A stretch of DNA of 64,000 nt from Gnetum montanum (taxonomy: Eukaryota > Streptophyta > Gnetopsida > Gnetales > Gnetaceae): contig MNCI01011451.1 in NCBI GenBank assembly GCA_015680685.1, forward strand, positions 133,983-197,982. The letters are read 5' to 3'. Shown here in pieces: positions 46,396 to 58,106 of the stretch; the first letter of the stretch is position 1, and each line of letters opens with the position of its first letter. Made by a program: the position numbers and the translations under genes. The notes beneath the pieces were generated by a model. It was not told where the DNA came from. It made no database searches and saw only the letters and a list, made by a program, of their open reading frames with translations.

Positions 46396-46990
46396 GCATG
46401 AGTACGAATTGGTTACGAGCATTGATGAATGTGTATGGCTAACCAAGGAATCGGCTACTCATCGCGATTAGATTCTCTCACCCTTGTCTCCTAGAATGCA
46501 GGATGAGTACGACTGGATTACGAGCATCTACGGATGTGTACGACTAGTCAAGGAATCAGCTGCTCATCACACTTAGGCTAGTTAGGTGCCTCAGTATGAC
46601 CACTTCTAGCACGTGCGTTACGTGTGGTGATCCCAGTAACGATTAGCATTTGGTAGCCACAGTTGCATAGTTCAGGGTGTGTACGGTAAGTGGGAACGGA
46701 TGCTGATGCTAGTTAATTTAGACTTAGGTCCTTAGCTAGAGTTAGTTAGTTTCTCAACCCTTCACCTCATAGCATAGGAGATAAAACCAAAAAAGACCAA
46801 AAAAATCATATACCTTGGACTTACTTAACCATACACCATTACAACAACAAGTAAGTCTGGGAAGACAACGAATGATTAACCCCAAGTTTTCCATGGGGCG
46901 TTTAGGCACTTAGTCTACGAAGTTTGACCGGATCACGTGTGCTACACTCGTTTCATATGGTTGAGTGTAGGGGTACCTCGCCACTCATCA
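46396..46990 (+). repeat. 3' LTR of element E, distal part
   Basis: Matches the 5' LTR from GCATGAGTACGAATTGGTTACG (about 40379) to the end, GTACCTCGCCACTCATCA. It carries about 85 bp (46683-46770) not present at the equivalent place in the 5' LTR. The target duplication ATAAT follows. Confidence 0.9.
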
Positions 46991-46995
46991 ATAAT

Positions 46996-48600
46996 GAATC
47001 TTTGTGTGTTACTTATGGTTAAAGTAATCATTAGCCCTTATGTCCAAGATTTAAACCAAGTCCAAACCATGCTCTAGTGACATCACATTGTTTCATCTCT
47101 AAGTGTTATAACCAAAAAACTACCACTATTTTAAGGAGTATTACCACTAGGTGTATTTCTCAAGGGAGGATTTCATTCATCGTACTTCCTTGTTATTTTT
47201 TTTAGGTTTCTAAGAAGCTATCTATCTTTAGGCATGGGTAACATGTCTTTCCAATGGGACCCCCAAAAATTTATTTTTGTGCATGGATTTTATTTTATTT
47301 TCTTAATTACATTAACCTTACCAAAAGAATACCTTCAAGAGTGGGTAACATGTCTTTCCTATGACATGGTAAGGCAATACCTATTGTACTCTTACTCCCA
47401 TTTTTTGTTAGATCTACAAGGATATAATACAACCCAAGTAATAAGATAAAATGTATAGCAAAAATCCAAGAAAATCCACAAATCCATTTGATGCCATACC
47501 ATTTGCATTTCCACTTGGTTCTTCACTTTTCAATCCAAGCATGATTATTACAAGTTTATTCTTAGTTTTATTATGAGAATAATATCATTATGACCATGGT
47601 AAGAACCTCTTATTATTAGAATGGATGGATGGATGTTGTGTCTCACTGTATAGATAACTAGTCTCTTATGATTAATAACATAGAGAATTCTTCACCTTAT
47701 TTGGAACTACATCATGGCTTATTTGATGTGTTTTATTGGAAATTGGACAAAACTATGTATAAGTGAAATGGAAATGAACATGAAAATCATGAAAAATTAT
47801 AAAATATGTCAAAAATTAGAAAAATAAGAAGAATCAAAATATTTTAAAGAATTAGAAAATGTCAAAGAATATCAAAAGCTTAAAAGAATGAGAAGATATC
47901 AAATAATGGAAAAATTTATTAAGGAAATAAAAAGGTATAAAAAAATTATAAACCACAGAAAATTAGAAAACAAAAAATTTAAAAAGCACTTATTAATTCC
48001 TAAATTAGGATATGGCATCCCTCCCATGACCAAAATCATGGGCCAGTGTTCAAAAAATAGACCCTAGATCTTTTGTATCATACACTCTAGGTTTTTCACT
48101 TACCATCTTGAGTGATTTAACTTTCTAGTTATTGTCTTAGGTAATATTGATGGTAATTGAATTTTGATCACATGAGGATATGTATTTTATTAGACTAGAT
48201 GGTCTTTGCATCTCAAAAGGTCAAACTATACTCTCTTGTTGATTCCTTGATTTTAATTTCATGTCCTCAATTCCCCTATTTGTTAGTGTATGATTACGAT
48301 TTAATATTTTCATTTGCAAGCTCTCAATTGGGGTCATTTTATTAAAATTAAAGTTAATAAGTGGGTCATATGCTTCCATGCATTTCTTAGATCATTTTAG
48401 GTTCTTAGTTTTTGGCCACTAGGTGTCTTTTGATTTATTGGTCCCTACTTCTTTTTTTCCATACACTTCTTTTTCATATCTGTTACGGGTTGGTGTACAA
48501 ATCATGTTATCATTCTGAAGTGTTGACCCACAACTACATCCTTCTATATCATTGGTAATGCATGGAATTCTCTATGTATGTATGGATCCATGTTGATCCT
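46996..48600 (-). other. Noncoding region of G, right part
   Basis: AT-rich continuation of G after E. The minus strand around 47200-47440 shares landmarks with B 29880-30040. Translation gives only stop-rich frames. Confidence 0.5.
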
Positions 48601-51201
48601 CCTTAGAAAGAATTTCTACCTTTATCTAGTCTAATATTGTCTTCATCAACATGACAATTCTGAGTTCTTAAACTAATTATTGGAAAAACATAATGTTTGT
48701 TGGAGGATTTGTCATAGGAGAAACTTATTTCAATGAATTCCTAAGTCTACTAGCTCCTTCTAGACTTTTATTGAAGAAATGACATTTATTAGATTTTCCA
48801 TTAGCATTACTGGTATGATCCTCTCTTTGTACATTCACTACCCTTACAACACATCTCTACTAAGGTTGTGATGGTAGTTCCCCTTGCATAGTGGATGGTA
48901 ACACTAGTGGCAAAGAATTGGAAGGAGGATCTGATGGGCCAACTGCTGCTGAATGTGCATAAGGACTGTGATCCATTCTTGGAGTAGGAGGCTTGTGGTA
49001 TTCTAGTGGATAATAAGGAGAAGAAGTTTGGATTGAAGCATTCCTTAGAGATATATTGAACATAACATCCATAAGGGTCTAACTTTCTATATGGATATTG
49101 TTGTCTTGGTAGTGGTTTTCCCCATGTCTATGGTTGTTGCCACTATTGCTAATACTACTCCTATGATTGAGGGTAAGCTCTACTTGGATAATATGTTGGC
49201 TGAGAAGGTTGTCTTATATTACCTCAAGGATAAGGTAGCCTTCTAGGCATATGCTTTTTGACAAAGCATTTATTAAGTGCATAAAACCAAAATTCTTGCA
49301 AGTGAACCATAACAAGCAGCATCCCTTAGGATGTTCATGCTAGTACATCTTGCATCCTTCCTCTTTCTTTAAACTAGAGTTAATATACCCTTCAATGATA
49401 GTAATGTTTCCTCTATGCTTATAACTTCTTACCCATAATCTATTTTCTTCTTCCTTTCCTTGCCCTTTTTAAATGATTGTTTGGTCTTCTCTTCCACAAT
49501 CTTTAGGGTTGTAGCAAATTTTTCATCCACCAAATCACACATTTTCTCTACCTTAGTAACTATATCATTTAACAATTTTGGATAGGTAGTGTCTCTTTCA
49601 AAATAACATCTTCCAAGGATTCATCCTCTTACTTATCACATATTTGCACATCACATTTCCTTATTGATGGATCTCTATTATACTCTTCAATTGACTCTCT
49701 CTTCTTAAGCTCTCCTTTTTCTTTTGCTGCTTGATTAATTAATCTTTGAATTCAATGAACAGACATCTCTTATAGTCATCCCTGGGCATAAATCCTAAGG
49801 GTCTCCCTGATTTTGTTAGTCAACCCATCTACTACATGCCATATTTGTTCCTTCTATGAGAATCCATGGCCTAGGTATCTGTGCAGTAAGGAATAGTATT
49901 TACCCATTACTGCATTAATGGATTCTTGGCTCCCTTACTTCCATCCTTGGATATACTTTCTTAAGTTCAACACTTGTGAGTAAGTCTAATATTTATCATT
50001 GAAAATTTCCAACATAATACTTCATCTTTGAATTAATTCTAATTCTAGGGGTCTATACCAACTTTCTGCCTCCTTAATGAGTGTCCTTGGGAACAATTTT
50101 AGTTTCTACCAATCACTTTCAATTTTTTGGAAGGCATAGGGATCATGGAATTCTTGAAGGTGGTGTTGTGATTCTATATTATATCCACCCTCAAATCTAG
50201 GCATGTTATTCATGTCTAGCCACTTAATGCAACTATCCCTTATGTTTCTGGTGGAGATATAAATAGATTCATGTATGTTGATCATGCTTTGAGTGGCTAA
50301 TAAGGGTTCTTCATAGTGATCAAGTTTGTACGCTCTATTGTAGTGGTGACTCATTCTATGTTCATAATTCTTCCTTTCTTCATGTCTAATCATTTCTCAT
50401 CTTCTTTCATAATCATACTCTTCATTGTCAAAATGTCTTCTTCTATACTCATGTCTCTCACTACCCCTTTGTCTGTTCCTATCATAATCTCTATATAGAC
50501 ATCCTTTTCTATTAGACCCCACAAATGAGCATGAGGATGTGAAGAAAGCAATGGAATAATGGTGCCAACTTGTTCACCTTAGGTGAACCTTTGATTCATT
50601 TTCCTTTGACTTGTCAAAAGCTCTAGGCCTTGAGCTCTACCTAGTCTCTTACATTCCCTCCAAGGTCCTCTGCAAGAGTTCACTTTAACTTTATGTTTAT
50701 GAGATCTTCAATGTGTATAATTAGTATGTGAATGTGGGATCTTTGAAGTTGATAGAATTTATTATCTTGGAGAAAGTGTCCTTAATTTTCCACTAGGACA
50801 ACTATTTGATGGGCTCTCTTTACCTTCTCTTATTCATGTTGAGCTTCCATAAGGACATCCCTCTATGCCTAGTCCTCAATTTTCTGGTATAGCCTGGTGA
50901 TGTTCTTTGTGACTCTATATCCATCTTGGTAATGTCTTAGGTTGGCCTTTTTAAGGATTGCTTAAAACATGAGTGATATGGAATAGTCTAGTGGTAAGAC
51001 TATGTTGCCCTACATGTCCCTCCATCTAAATTATTCATCTTGATGAAGGATGAATGTAAAATTAGGATAGTACAAATCATCATGAGCATATGAAAGCTTT
51101 ATTTGCGTTGGCACACTCTAGTCTTCATCCTCATGGTTTCTATCATAACTCCTCTTAGGTTCTCTGGTAGGTGATGTCTTTTCCCTTTGTGATGAAGCCA
51201 T
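48600..51201 (-). pseudogene. Gag of element G
   Basis: Capsid precursor, read right to left from ATG at 51201 (MASSQREKTSPTREPKRSYD). Blocks: NFTFILHQDE (about 51060-51030), a linker, then 50393-50106 with YNIESQHHLQEFHDPYAFQK, KLKLFPRTLIKEAESWYRPL, the YYSLLHRYLGHGFS core (about 49890-49850), an HPKGCC knuckle remnant (about 49320) and the Pro/Ser-rich end with STMQGELPSQP (to about 48860). It is closer to A and E than to B. Heavily broken by stops and frame changes, older than the E gag. A protease may follow but I could not identify its active site. Confidence 0.7.
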
Positions 51202-51239
51202 GTTGGAATTTTTATTATTAACTTGTGTGTGTGTGTTTA

Positions 51240-52172
51240 TTTAAATTATTTTAAATAATTATGAAGGTTAAAATTTGGCTATTTTCTACAGCTGAAACAC
51301 CATCAAAATTCATGTTGCAAATCCCATTTTCCATCTTGAGGTAACATTTCATTGTAAATATGAGATATGTGATCCATCAACTATAATCTTGCATACTTCA
51401 ACATTTTGAGGCCAAAAAATACTTTAAAAGTTGTTTTAGCCTCACTTCCCAAGTAGGAAAAGGTACCTAATGTCTATATCTAGGCTTGGGAAGGCTAAAA
51501 ACACCCTTGAAATGTCAAAAATTGACATTCTCATGGGTTCTTGTAGGGGTATGATAGAGCCATTTTCAGTACACACACTAGCTACAATAGCTAGCATAGT
51601 TACTTTCAAGATCCAGTAATAGTGCAATGTTGGGATTGTTGGAATTTCCATTTTTCCAATGGCCATCATAGTCATCCCAAGTGAACAACGGAACATTCTT
51701 CACTAGGCATTGCACTTTCCAATGGATTTCATCATTTCTACAATTTTTAACTTTTTGTACATTTTCCACCACTTTTGCAATTCCTCATCAGCCTCAGCAT
51801 AGTCCACCAATGCCAATGTAGTAGGAATGGTATCAGTGTAGTCACAAAAGCTCTTTTACTATTTATAGTAAATGGATGGATTTTGCAACAATAGTCCATT
51901 CCAAAATTACTATAAATGGAAACTATGCTAAAAGTAGATAACCATTGACCAAGGCCAGTCTAGTAAGGATAATACCAACATAGTTGCAAAATTTCATTTA
52001 CTATTTATAGTAAATGGATGGATTGTGGCCATAGTCCATTCCAGACTTACTAAAAATAGTAACTACACTCAAAGAAGATGACCACTGCAACTTGCAAATT
52101 GATCCAATTTGTTAGCAATCATGTCAAACCCAAAAATAGCAACCCTAACCTATAAAAATCCAATTTCAATAC
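51240..52172 (+). mobile_element. Presumed 5' LTR of Tat-like element H, left part
   Basis: The sequence no longer resembles any G-type leader. It contains an inverted-repeat block TTTATAGTAAATGGATGGA / TCCATTCCAAAATTACTATAAA at 51856-51918 and a diverged copy at 51998-52060. Together with 58107-59479 it would form a 2.3-kb LTR preceding the H gag, with D nested inside. There is no partner LTR, so this is inference from position. Confidence 0.4.
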
Positions 52173-53077
52173 TAATGAGTCATGGTCCATCAGGCCCAGT
52201 TATCAGATCCCTATTATCAAAGCCCTGATACGAGATACTAGGTCCCAATATTGGACCCTCATTATCGGAGCTACGATATCGTAGTCACGATATCACGACT
52301 TGCATGTGATATCGCGTACACGATATCACGGTTCTGATGTGAGCCTATAAATAAAATGTGGCACACTTGGTTTTGGGCATTAGTTCTTAGATTTTATTGT
52401 AATTTTTTGAGTTTAAGTTCCTCTCAACCCTTTCCTCCCAGTGCATGCCCACAGTGTGGTAATTGTAATTGTATGGCATCCTTATTCGAGTGTGACGTAC
52501 TTGGACATGCACATGACTGGCAATAAAGATCAAGATTACTTCACCATTGCAGCATCCACTTAGCTTAATTATTTATTTAACTATTATTTACTACTTTCTT
52601 AGTTAATATCTCTTCACCCTTATCTCCTAGTAACGCGGAATGAGTACGACTTAATCACAAGCATTCAAGTGTGACTACTTGGTAACCCAGTAGCGTACTT
52701 AGGCCATGTGCTTGGTAATCCCAGTGGTAGTCATGCACAAGGTCCAAGATGTGTACATATGATTAAGTAACGAATGTTCATCGCACTTAAGATAGCTTAG
52801 ACTCTCTCTCTCTCTCTCTCTCTCTCTCCTAGTTTAATTAATATTATTTTCCATCATACTCAGGAGTAGTACTAGTGTAGAAACACATCATACACCTCAC
52901 TCTAGACTAAACCATACATGACAAAGCTAATACTAGTCCAGGTGGAAAGATAGCATATTGCGACCTATGAGTAATTGTCTAGATACCACAACTAGCTCAT
53001 CTGCGAAGTTTGAGCGGATCATGTGTAAAATGCTCGTATTCATATGGTTGAGTGTAGGGGTATCTCGCCACTCATCA
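52173..53077 (+). repeat. 5' LTR of element D (905 bp)
   Basis: GATATC palindromes at about 52268-52330, TATA box CCTATAAATAAAATG (52345-52359), a CT microsatellite at 52802-52828 (27 nt) and the end GTATCTCGCCACTCATCA. Confidence 0.92.
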
Positions 53078-53096
53078 TTGGCACCATTGCCAAGGA
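53078..53096 (+). promoter_or_regulatory. Primer-binding site of element D (tRNA-Asp type)
   Basis: TTGGCACCATTGCCAAGGA directly follows the 5' LTR; two G-to-A changes separate it from the B and E sites. Confidence 0.68.
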
Positions 53097-53221
53097 TGAT
53101 GCTAGTTATCTAGGTTAGTTATATCATACAAGGTTGTTATATAGGAATTAATGATATATCTCTTAGGAAGAAGAAATAATTCCGAAAAGTCACATACAAA
53201 TTCACACACAATTACAGAACC

Positions 53222-55195
53222 ATGCCTCTCCTACAAGACTACGATAATGCCACATCTAGTTAGGTAGTTCATTGGAGAACCAACGAATTACATGATAATG
53301 AAGATTGGAGTATGTAATCCGAGATGGAGGTTTTTTATAAACATGAACAAAAGCAACATCATCCCAACACATGAAAGCATAACTTACTCGATGACGATGA
53401 ACCCCTACTAGCCACTACAAGTCTAACATAAATACAAGAGGCTATTCGAATCTCCTGTAGGCATCGTAAAGAGAGCTGCCTACCTAGGCTCAATTTAAAC
53501 AACTTCACCAATTTCTCAGGAGGCTATGACTTAGATCCACAACAACATTTACAAGCCTTCTACGATGCCTGTGCATGGAACAACATTGATAATGGTTGGA
53601 AAAAACTCAAGCTCTTTCCTATGACACTCGTTGGCCAAGAAAAAGTATGGTATAGATAATTAAAACCAAATTCAATGTGACGTTGGCCAACAATGGTATA
53701 ACTCCTTAATGAAAGATATCAAACCTACACAAGAGTGTTGGCCTTGAGGAAACAAATCCAAGAGTGGAAACAAGCACAACATGAACCCTTGGACATGGCC
53801 TTAGAAAGATATTATGCATTGTTAAACAACTGTCTAAGGCTAATGTATCATATCATTGATGGGCTTTATGATGAAACAAGAGAAACCCTAGGGATGTATG
53901 CCCAAGGTCAACTATACGAACTACGAACCCATCAATTCCAAGAGCTTATTAAGTGGGTAGCAAAAGAAGAAGGAGAAATGGCTAGATGGGAGAGTGTTAA
54001 AAAACATCAACGAGACTAGAATCTCATCTTAATAGAGGTCCATAATTACAAAAAGGAGAAATCAACCTATCTCAAGGAGGAAGAATCATCTTTTCCAGTA
54101 CAACAATCATTAGATGAAATCACGGCAAAGATCAATAAGAGGCTGGAATGGATGCATAAAAAGTGTGGATAATATATCAATATTATTGGAGATAGAGTTT
54201 TGATAACCCAAGAAGCAGGATCAAATATCATTAGACATTCAAAAAGAATGGATCAGAAGAATAAGATCTCAACTACCGATCATATGTATGAATGCAATAT
54301 TTTCCTGTACGATCACCCCAAGGGCCAATGCCCAATCTTGTTACATTTATATGAGCATTGGGGAAGCACGTTACATTCAAAGTTCGTATAGAGATACTAT
54401 GTTCTATCATAGTGGCAACAATCCCAGTTGTGGGGGAAACCACCCCTAAACAGGAGACACCCTTCGTATCATCTGAATTCAAATGCTTATCTAGTCCAAC
54501 ATCCTATTTCTCCAACTGGGTCAACATACCCTATCTCACCACATTATCATTCTCCTTGGTACTATCATCCCATGTCATCAACACAACCACCACCTTGTGT
54601 ACCTTACACTTCTCCTAAATTTCAATGTTCTCATCATTTTCCTCCTTCTACATCGTCACCAACTGTTCCTAAAGTGTCTACACCATAGCAACAACCCACG
54701 AACGTTACTTATGCTACTATTGCCAATAGTAGTGAGAGACCTTAGCAACATTGAAGGAGTCCCTTCTTTAGACATGACCATAGGAAGAGACAACACAATT
54801 CCAAGACCACTGCATTCTCAAAGTCAGCACAAGTCCAACACTGTGGTGCATCCTTCTCCTCGAATCCAACACCTCGTGTGACTTCATCAGGACCACCAAT
54901 TAACACTCCAACAACCATATGGCCCAATGAATATAGCCATGGAGAGCAACATCCTAATCCTTTCATATCATCTTACGGTCCCAAGTATCATAGTGGGTCA
55001 ACTCTTTATCCAGGAACCACATCTTATAAATTACCCCACTATGATTACTATAATCAAGTGTGTGGACCCCAATGGGGTAAGTGTGACTGAGTTTCAATAT
55101 TTTCAACATGCAAGGATCCTCATCTTTCATTTATTAATCCTTTACATGCTCAATCATTTAGTTATGGGGGATACTACCCATTCTAATAACAAGCA
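53222..55195 (+). pseudogene. Gag of element D
   Basis: Aligned with B along its length: MPLLQDYDNATSS start, FTNFSGGYDLDPQQHLQAFY, KLKLFPMTLVGQEKVWYR, RKQIQEWKQAQHEPLDMALE and RYYALLNN. About 14 residues of the B core (around GHGFS) are deleted at 53832. The knuckle reads CNIFLYDHPKGQC (second Cys replaced by Phe, about 54293-54331). The C-terminal Pro/His/Ser-rich part ends YYPF before two stops at about 55184. More stops than in B. Role: capsid formation, non-functional in this copy. Confidence 0.8.
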
Positions 55196-55199
55196 GGAT

Positions 55200-56550
55200 T
55201 AATAACTACTTTTCATTTTCTTTAATTTTACAAATGTTTGTTTTCTAGTTTTTCATTTTTCAATTTCTTGTTCTACCTTTTTGTCTTTTTATATTTTTAT
55301 CTTTTAATATTTTTATAAGTAATCTCATCTACAAATAAAATACTCATGTGGCTCATTGGTTGAGGTGTGTTCTATGTTATTGAGTCTTGAGTGATCAATT
55401 CTTTGGACAATGAGCCCATCACACCCACTCATCCATTCTATAAATAAAAGGTTTTGTTCGAGGGTACAATGATATTCTTGACATTCTTAAAACTTAAAAT
55501 TAATTTTATGTTCATTGTATCTAGAATGAAGAAGGATGGATCAACAGGGAATGATTAGGGTGTGACATCAAGGGGACTTGCAGATTCTCCTTGGTGATGT
55601 CTATAGGAGTTATCATGCAATGTGGTTGTACTAAGATCCTTGTAGATCTAATGAAAAATGGAAGTAAGAGTAATCAAAAGGGTGCTCAAAAATCCAATGT
55701 TGTTCTAGGGAATCCCACTAGAAAGACATGCACCCATTCTTGAAGGTTGGTGTCTTCTCTGGATTCAACAATAAAAAAAACAAAGGAAGTGTCACAAAGT
55801 AAGAATCACTCCTCCCTTGAACAAAATGTCAAGTGATCATATGCCTTGTTGTTTTGGTACTCTCATAGTCGCTCATCATGGGATAAAACAATGCGATGTC
55901 ACTAATCAGAGGAATGGAATTGGTCTTGATCTTAGAACAACGGGTTAATGACACATTAATCATGCTTTACATGCAGGATTCATTGTGCCCTGGGTTAGTT
56001 ACCTCATGTCCCAATCTCTACAATCCCTTGTATACCCGATCTCATCTCGTTGTTCATGGAGTTGTGGCTCATGTCTCGTATAGCGTAGAATTCTTACCTC
56101 ATTTCATTGGTATCTACATGTGTGTGTTTTTTGAAACTGGTATGGATTACATTTAACCCTTCTAGTGCCTATAGACATTTTAAGGTGTGGTTACGCAAGG
56201 GCATTATAGATTGGAACTTGCTTTAGGGAGGATCCACTTGCATGAATTTTGCAATTTGTACTTGTTGCATACCACCACATCATCTTATATCCTCTTAATA
56301 CTTCATTTCCAAATCTATTCTTTCCTTTATCATCATTTTATCAAACGTTCCTCAAAACCAGGTTCTTTTATGTGTCACCTAAACAAACCAAGTCCGACAT
56401 TAAAATTTTAGGGAAACTTCCTTGAAAAAAATTTCTAACTCTAAAATCACACTAAGCAAAGAATTCAACATTTATTAAAGGTAATGAGTAAGGTATGAAA
56501 TCATTGAACTTTTTTCAATAACCTTACTAACAATTGATCTTTGTGTGATT
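55200..56550 (+). other. Noncoding region between gag and second ORF of element D
   Basis: Homologous to 29480-31350 of B but about 500 bp shorter; the 41-bp repeat pair of B is absent. The end reads ACTAACAATTGATCTTTGTG...ATTATAG, again a branch-point-like and acceptor-like sequence before an ATG. Confidence 0.6.
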
Positions 56551-56554
56551 ATAG

Positions 56555-56991
56555 ATGGCCCCTAAAAGAAGACAACAAGGAGGACCTTCTCAAGGTGCAA
56601 CCAAACAACCAGGGGGAGGCAGAGGCCAAGGACTTCATGCAAAACATGTAGAGCAGGAGGCACAATCACTTAACATCCATCATGAAACTCTTTTTACTCC
56701 ATAATCTATCCAAGAAAAAGGTGGAGAGGTCAAGGCCCAACCCTATGAAGAGGAATGACACCTATTTGTAGCACAACATGTCAAGGCCAATCAAGTGTTC
56801 CCGCAAGTGCCAAGTTCATTGAAGTGTTGACTCCATCAAACATTGGAACATCAACATGGATGGCTCATAATCCTTGGATAGAAGAGGATAAATGTCAAGC
56901 GCTTCTTCAACGGTATTAATCTTAGAAGCTTGATCATGCAGGACAAAGGAGAGGCACCCATAGAGGAGCCACCACTATCGGGAACCTCATG
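56555..56991 (+). pseudogene. Second ORF of element D, internally deleted
   Basis: The ATG at 56555 gives MAPKRRQQGGPSQGATKQPG followed by Gly/Arg-rich residues, then stops and frame changes. The end KGEAPIEEPPLSGTS (stop 56989-56991) matches the end of the B ORF (PIEEPLPPGTT in the truncated B unit). The central part with VDFS...LLNLP seen in B is missing, so D carries a deletion of several hundred bases. The Arg/Gly-rich start would suit nucleic-acid binding (inference). The start is better preserved than in B. Confidence 0.5.
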
Positions 56992-57166
56992 AGTTCCATA
57001 AGTTTTGTCTTTTGTGTCTGTGTCTAAATTTTTTTTAATCCTCCACTACAGCATGAATAAATTCCTAGTCAATCAATAATCCCATACCTATCCACTATGT
57101 AATCAATTGAACTTGTTCCTCACTTTCTTTAACTTGAGGATGAGTTCTTATTCCGTCATGGGGGTA

Positions 57167-57793
57167 TGATGAGTCATGGTCTGTTAGGCCCAGTTATCGA
57201 AGCCCTATTATTAGAGCCCCGATATAAGATACTAGGTCCCAATATTGGACCCTCATTATTGAAGTTGCAATATCGCAGCCATGATATCGTGGCCTGCATG
57301 CGATATCGCATACACGATATCGCGGTTCCAGTGTGAGCCTATAAATAAAATGCGGCACACTTGGTTTTGGGCATTAGTTCTTAGATTTTATTGTATGTTT
57401 TTGAGTTTAAGTTCCTCTCAACCCTTTCCTCCCAGTGCATGCCCATAGTGTGGTAATTGTAATTGTATAGCATCCTTATTTGAGTGTGACATACTTGGAC
57501 ATGCACATGATTGATAATAAAGATCGAGATTACTTCATCATTGTAGCATCCACTTAGCTTAATTATTTATTTAACTATTATTTACTAATTTCTTAGTTAA
57601 TGCCTCTTCACCCTTATCTCCTAGTAACATGGAATGAGTACGACTTAATCACGAGCATTCAAGTGTGACTACTTGATAACCCAATAGCGTACTTAGGCCA
57701 TGCGCTTGGTAATCCTAGTGGTAGTTATGCATGAGGTCCAAGATATGTATAGATGATTAAGAAACGGATGCTCATCACACTTAAGCTAGCTTA

Positions 57794-57854
<61 letters not shown>

Positions 57855-58101
57855 TGTTTAATTAATATTATTTTCCATCATACTCAAAAGTAGTACTAGT
57901 GTAGAAACACATCATACACCTCACTTTGGATTAAACCATATGTGATAAAGCTAATACTAGTCCATGTGGGAAGATAGTGAATTGTGACCTACAAGTAACT
58001 ATCTAGATACCAAAACTAGCCTATCTACAGAGTTCAACCAAATCATGCGTGAAATGCTAGTATTCGTATGGTTGAGTGTAGGGGTACGTCGCCACTCATC
58101 A
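57167..58101 (+). repeat. 3' LTR of element D (935 bp)
   Basis: Begins TGATGAGTCATGGTCTGTTAG directly after CCGTCATGGGGGTA and ends GTACGTCGCCACTCATCA. CT microsatellite at 57796-57852 (57 nt). Aside from the microsatellite it has the same length as the 5' LTR. Confidence 0.93.
57796..57852. repeat. (CT)n microsatellite, 57 nt, in the D 3' LTR
   Basis: An uninterrupted CT tract. The homologous tract in the 5' LTR (52802-52828) is 27 nt. The 30-nt difference equals the whole length difference between the two LTRs. Confidence 0.97.
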
Positions 58102-58106
58102 AATAC

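Larger units (their letters stand above)
39963..46990 (+). mobile_element. Element E: RT-less Gag-protease LTR retrotransposon inserted in G
   Basis: Target duplication ATAAT at 39958-39962 and 46991-46995. 5' LTR 39963-40888, primer site 40889-40907, gag from about 41028, protease to 44337, 3' noncoding region, then the assembly gap (45808-46395) and the last 595 bp of the 3' LTR. Length about 7.0 kb with the gap as given. The LTR halves that can be compared (40378-40888 and 46396-46990) are very similar, so this is among the younger insertions. No RT or integrase. Confidence 0.9.
34881..51240 (-). mobile_element. Element G: RT-less LTR retrotransposon, interrupted by E
   Basis: The minus-strand 3' LTR (34881-35771), an adjoining polypurine tract (minus strand AGTCATGGGGGTA), a second-ORF region (about 36600-38760), noncoding sequence (39280-39962, continued 46996-48600 after E) and gag (about 48600-51201) appear in the same order as in B. 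The homology of 39690-39830 to B 30410-30560 ties the two halves together. The 5' LTR is absent: sequence changes near 51240, consistent with insertion of H into the G leader. Confidence 0.7.
52173..58101 (+). mobile_element. Element D: gag-only LTR retrotransposon inserted in H
   Basis: Target duplication AATAC at 52168-52172 and 58102-58106. LTRs 52173-53077 (905 bp) and 57167-58101 (935 bp); the 5' end reads TAATGAGT where the family has TGATGAGT. Primer site 53078-53096. Gag 53222-55195 and second ORF 56555-56991. No protease, RT or integrase. Total 5,929 bp. Closest relative in the window is B. Confidence 0.93.

Noticed and set aside
45749-46471. Open reading frames of over 200 codons on both strands
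   Set aside because: They are translations of the N run and contain no sequence information.
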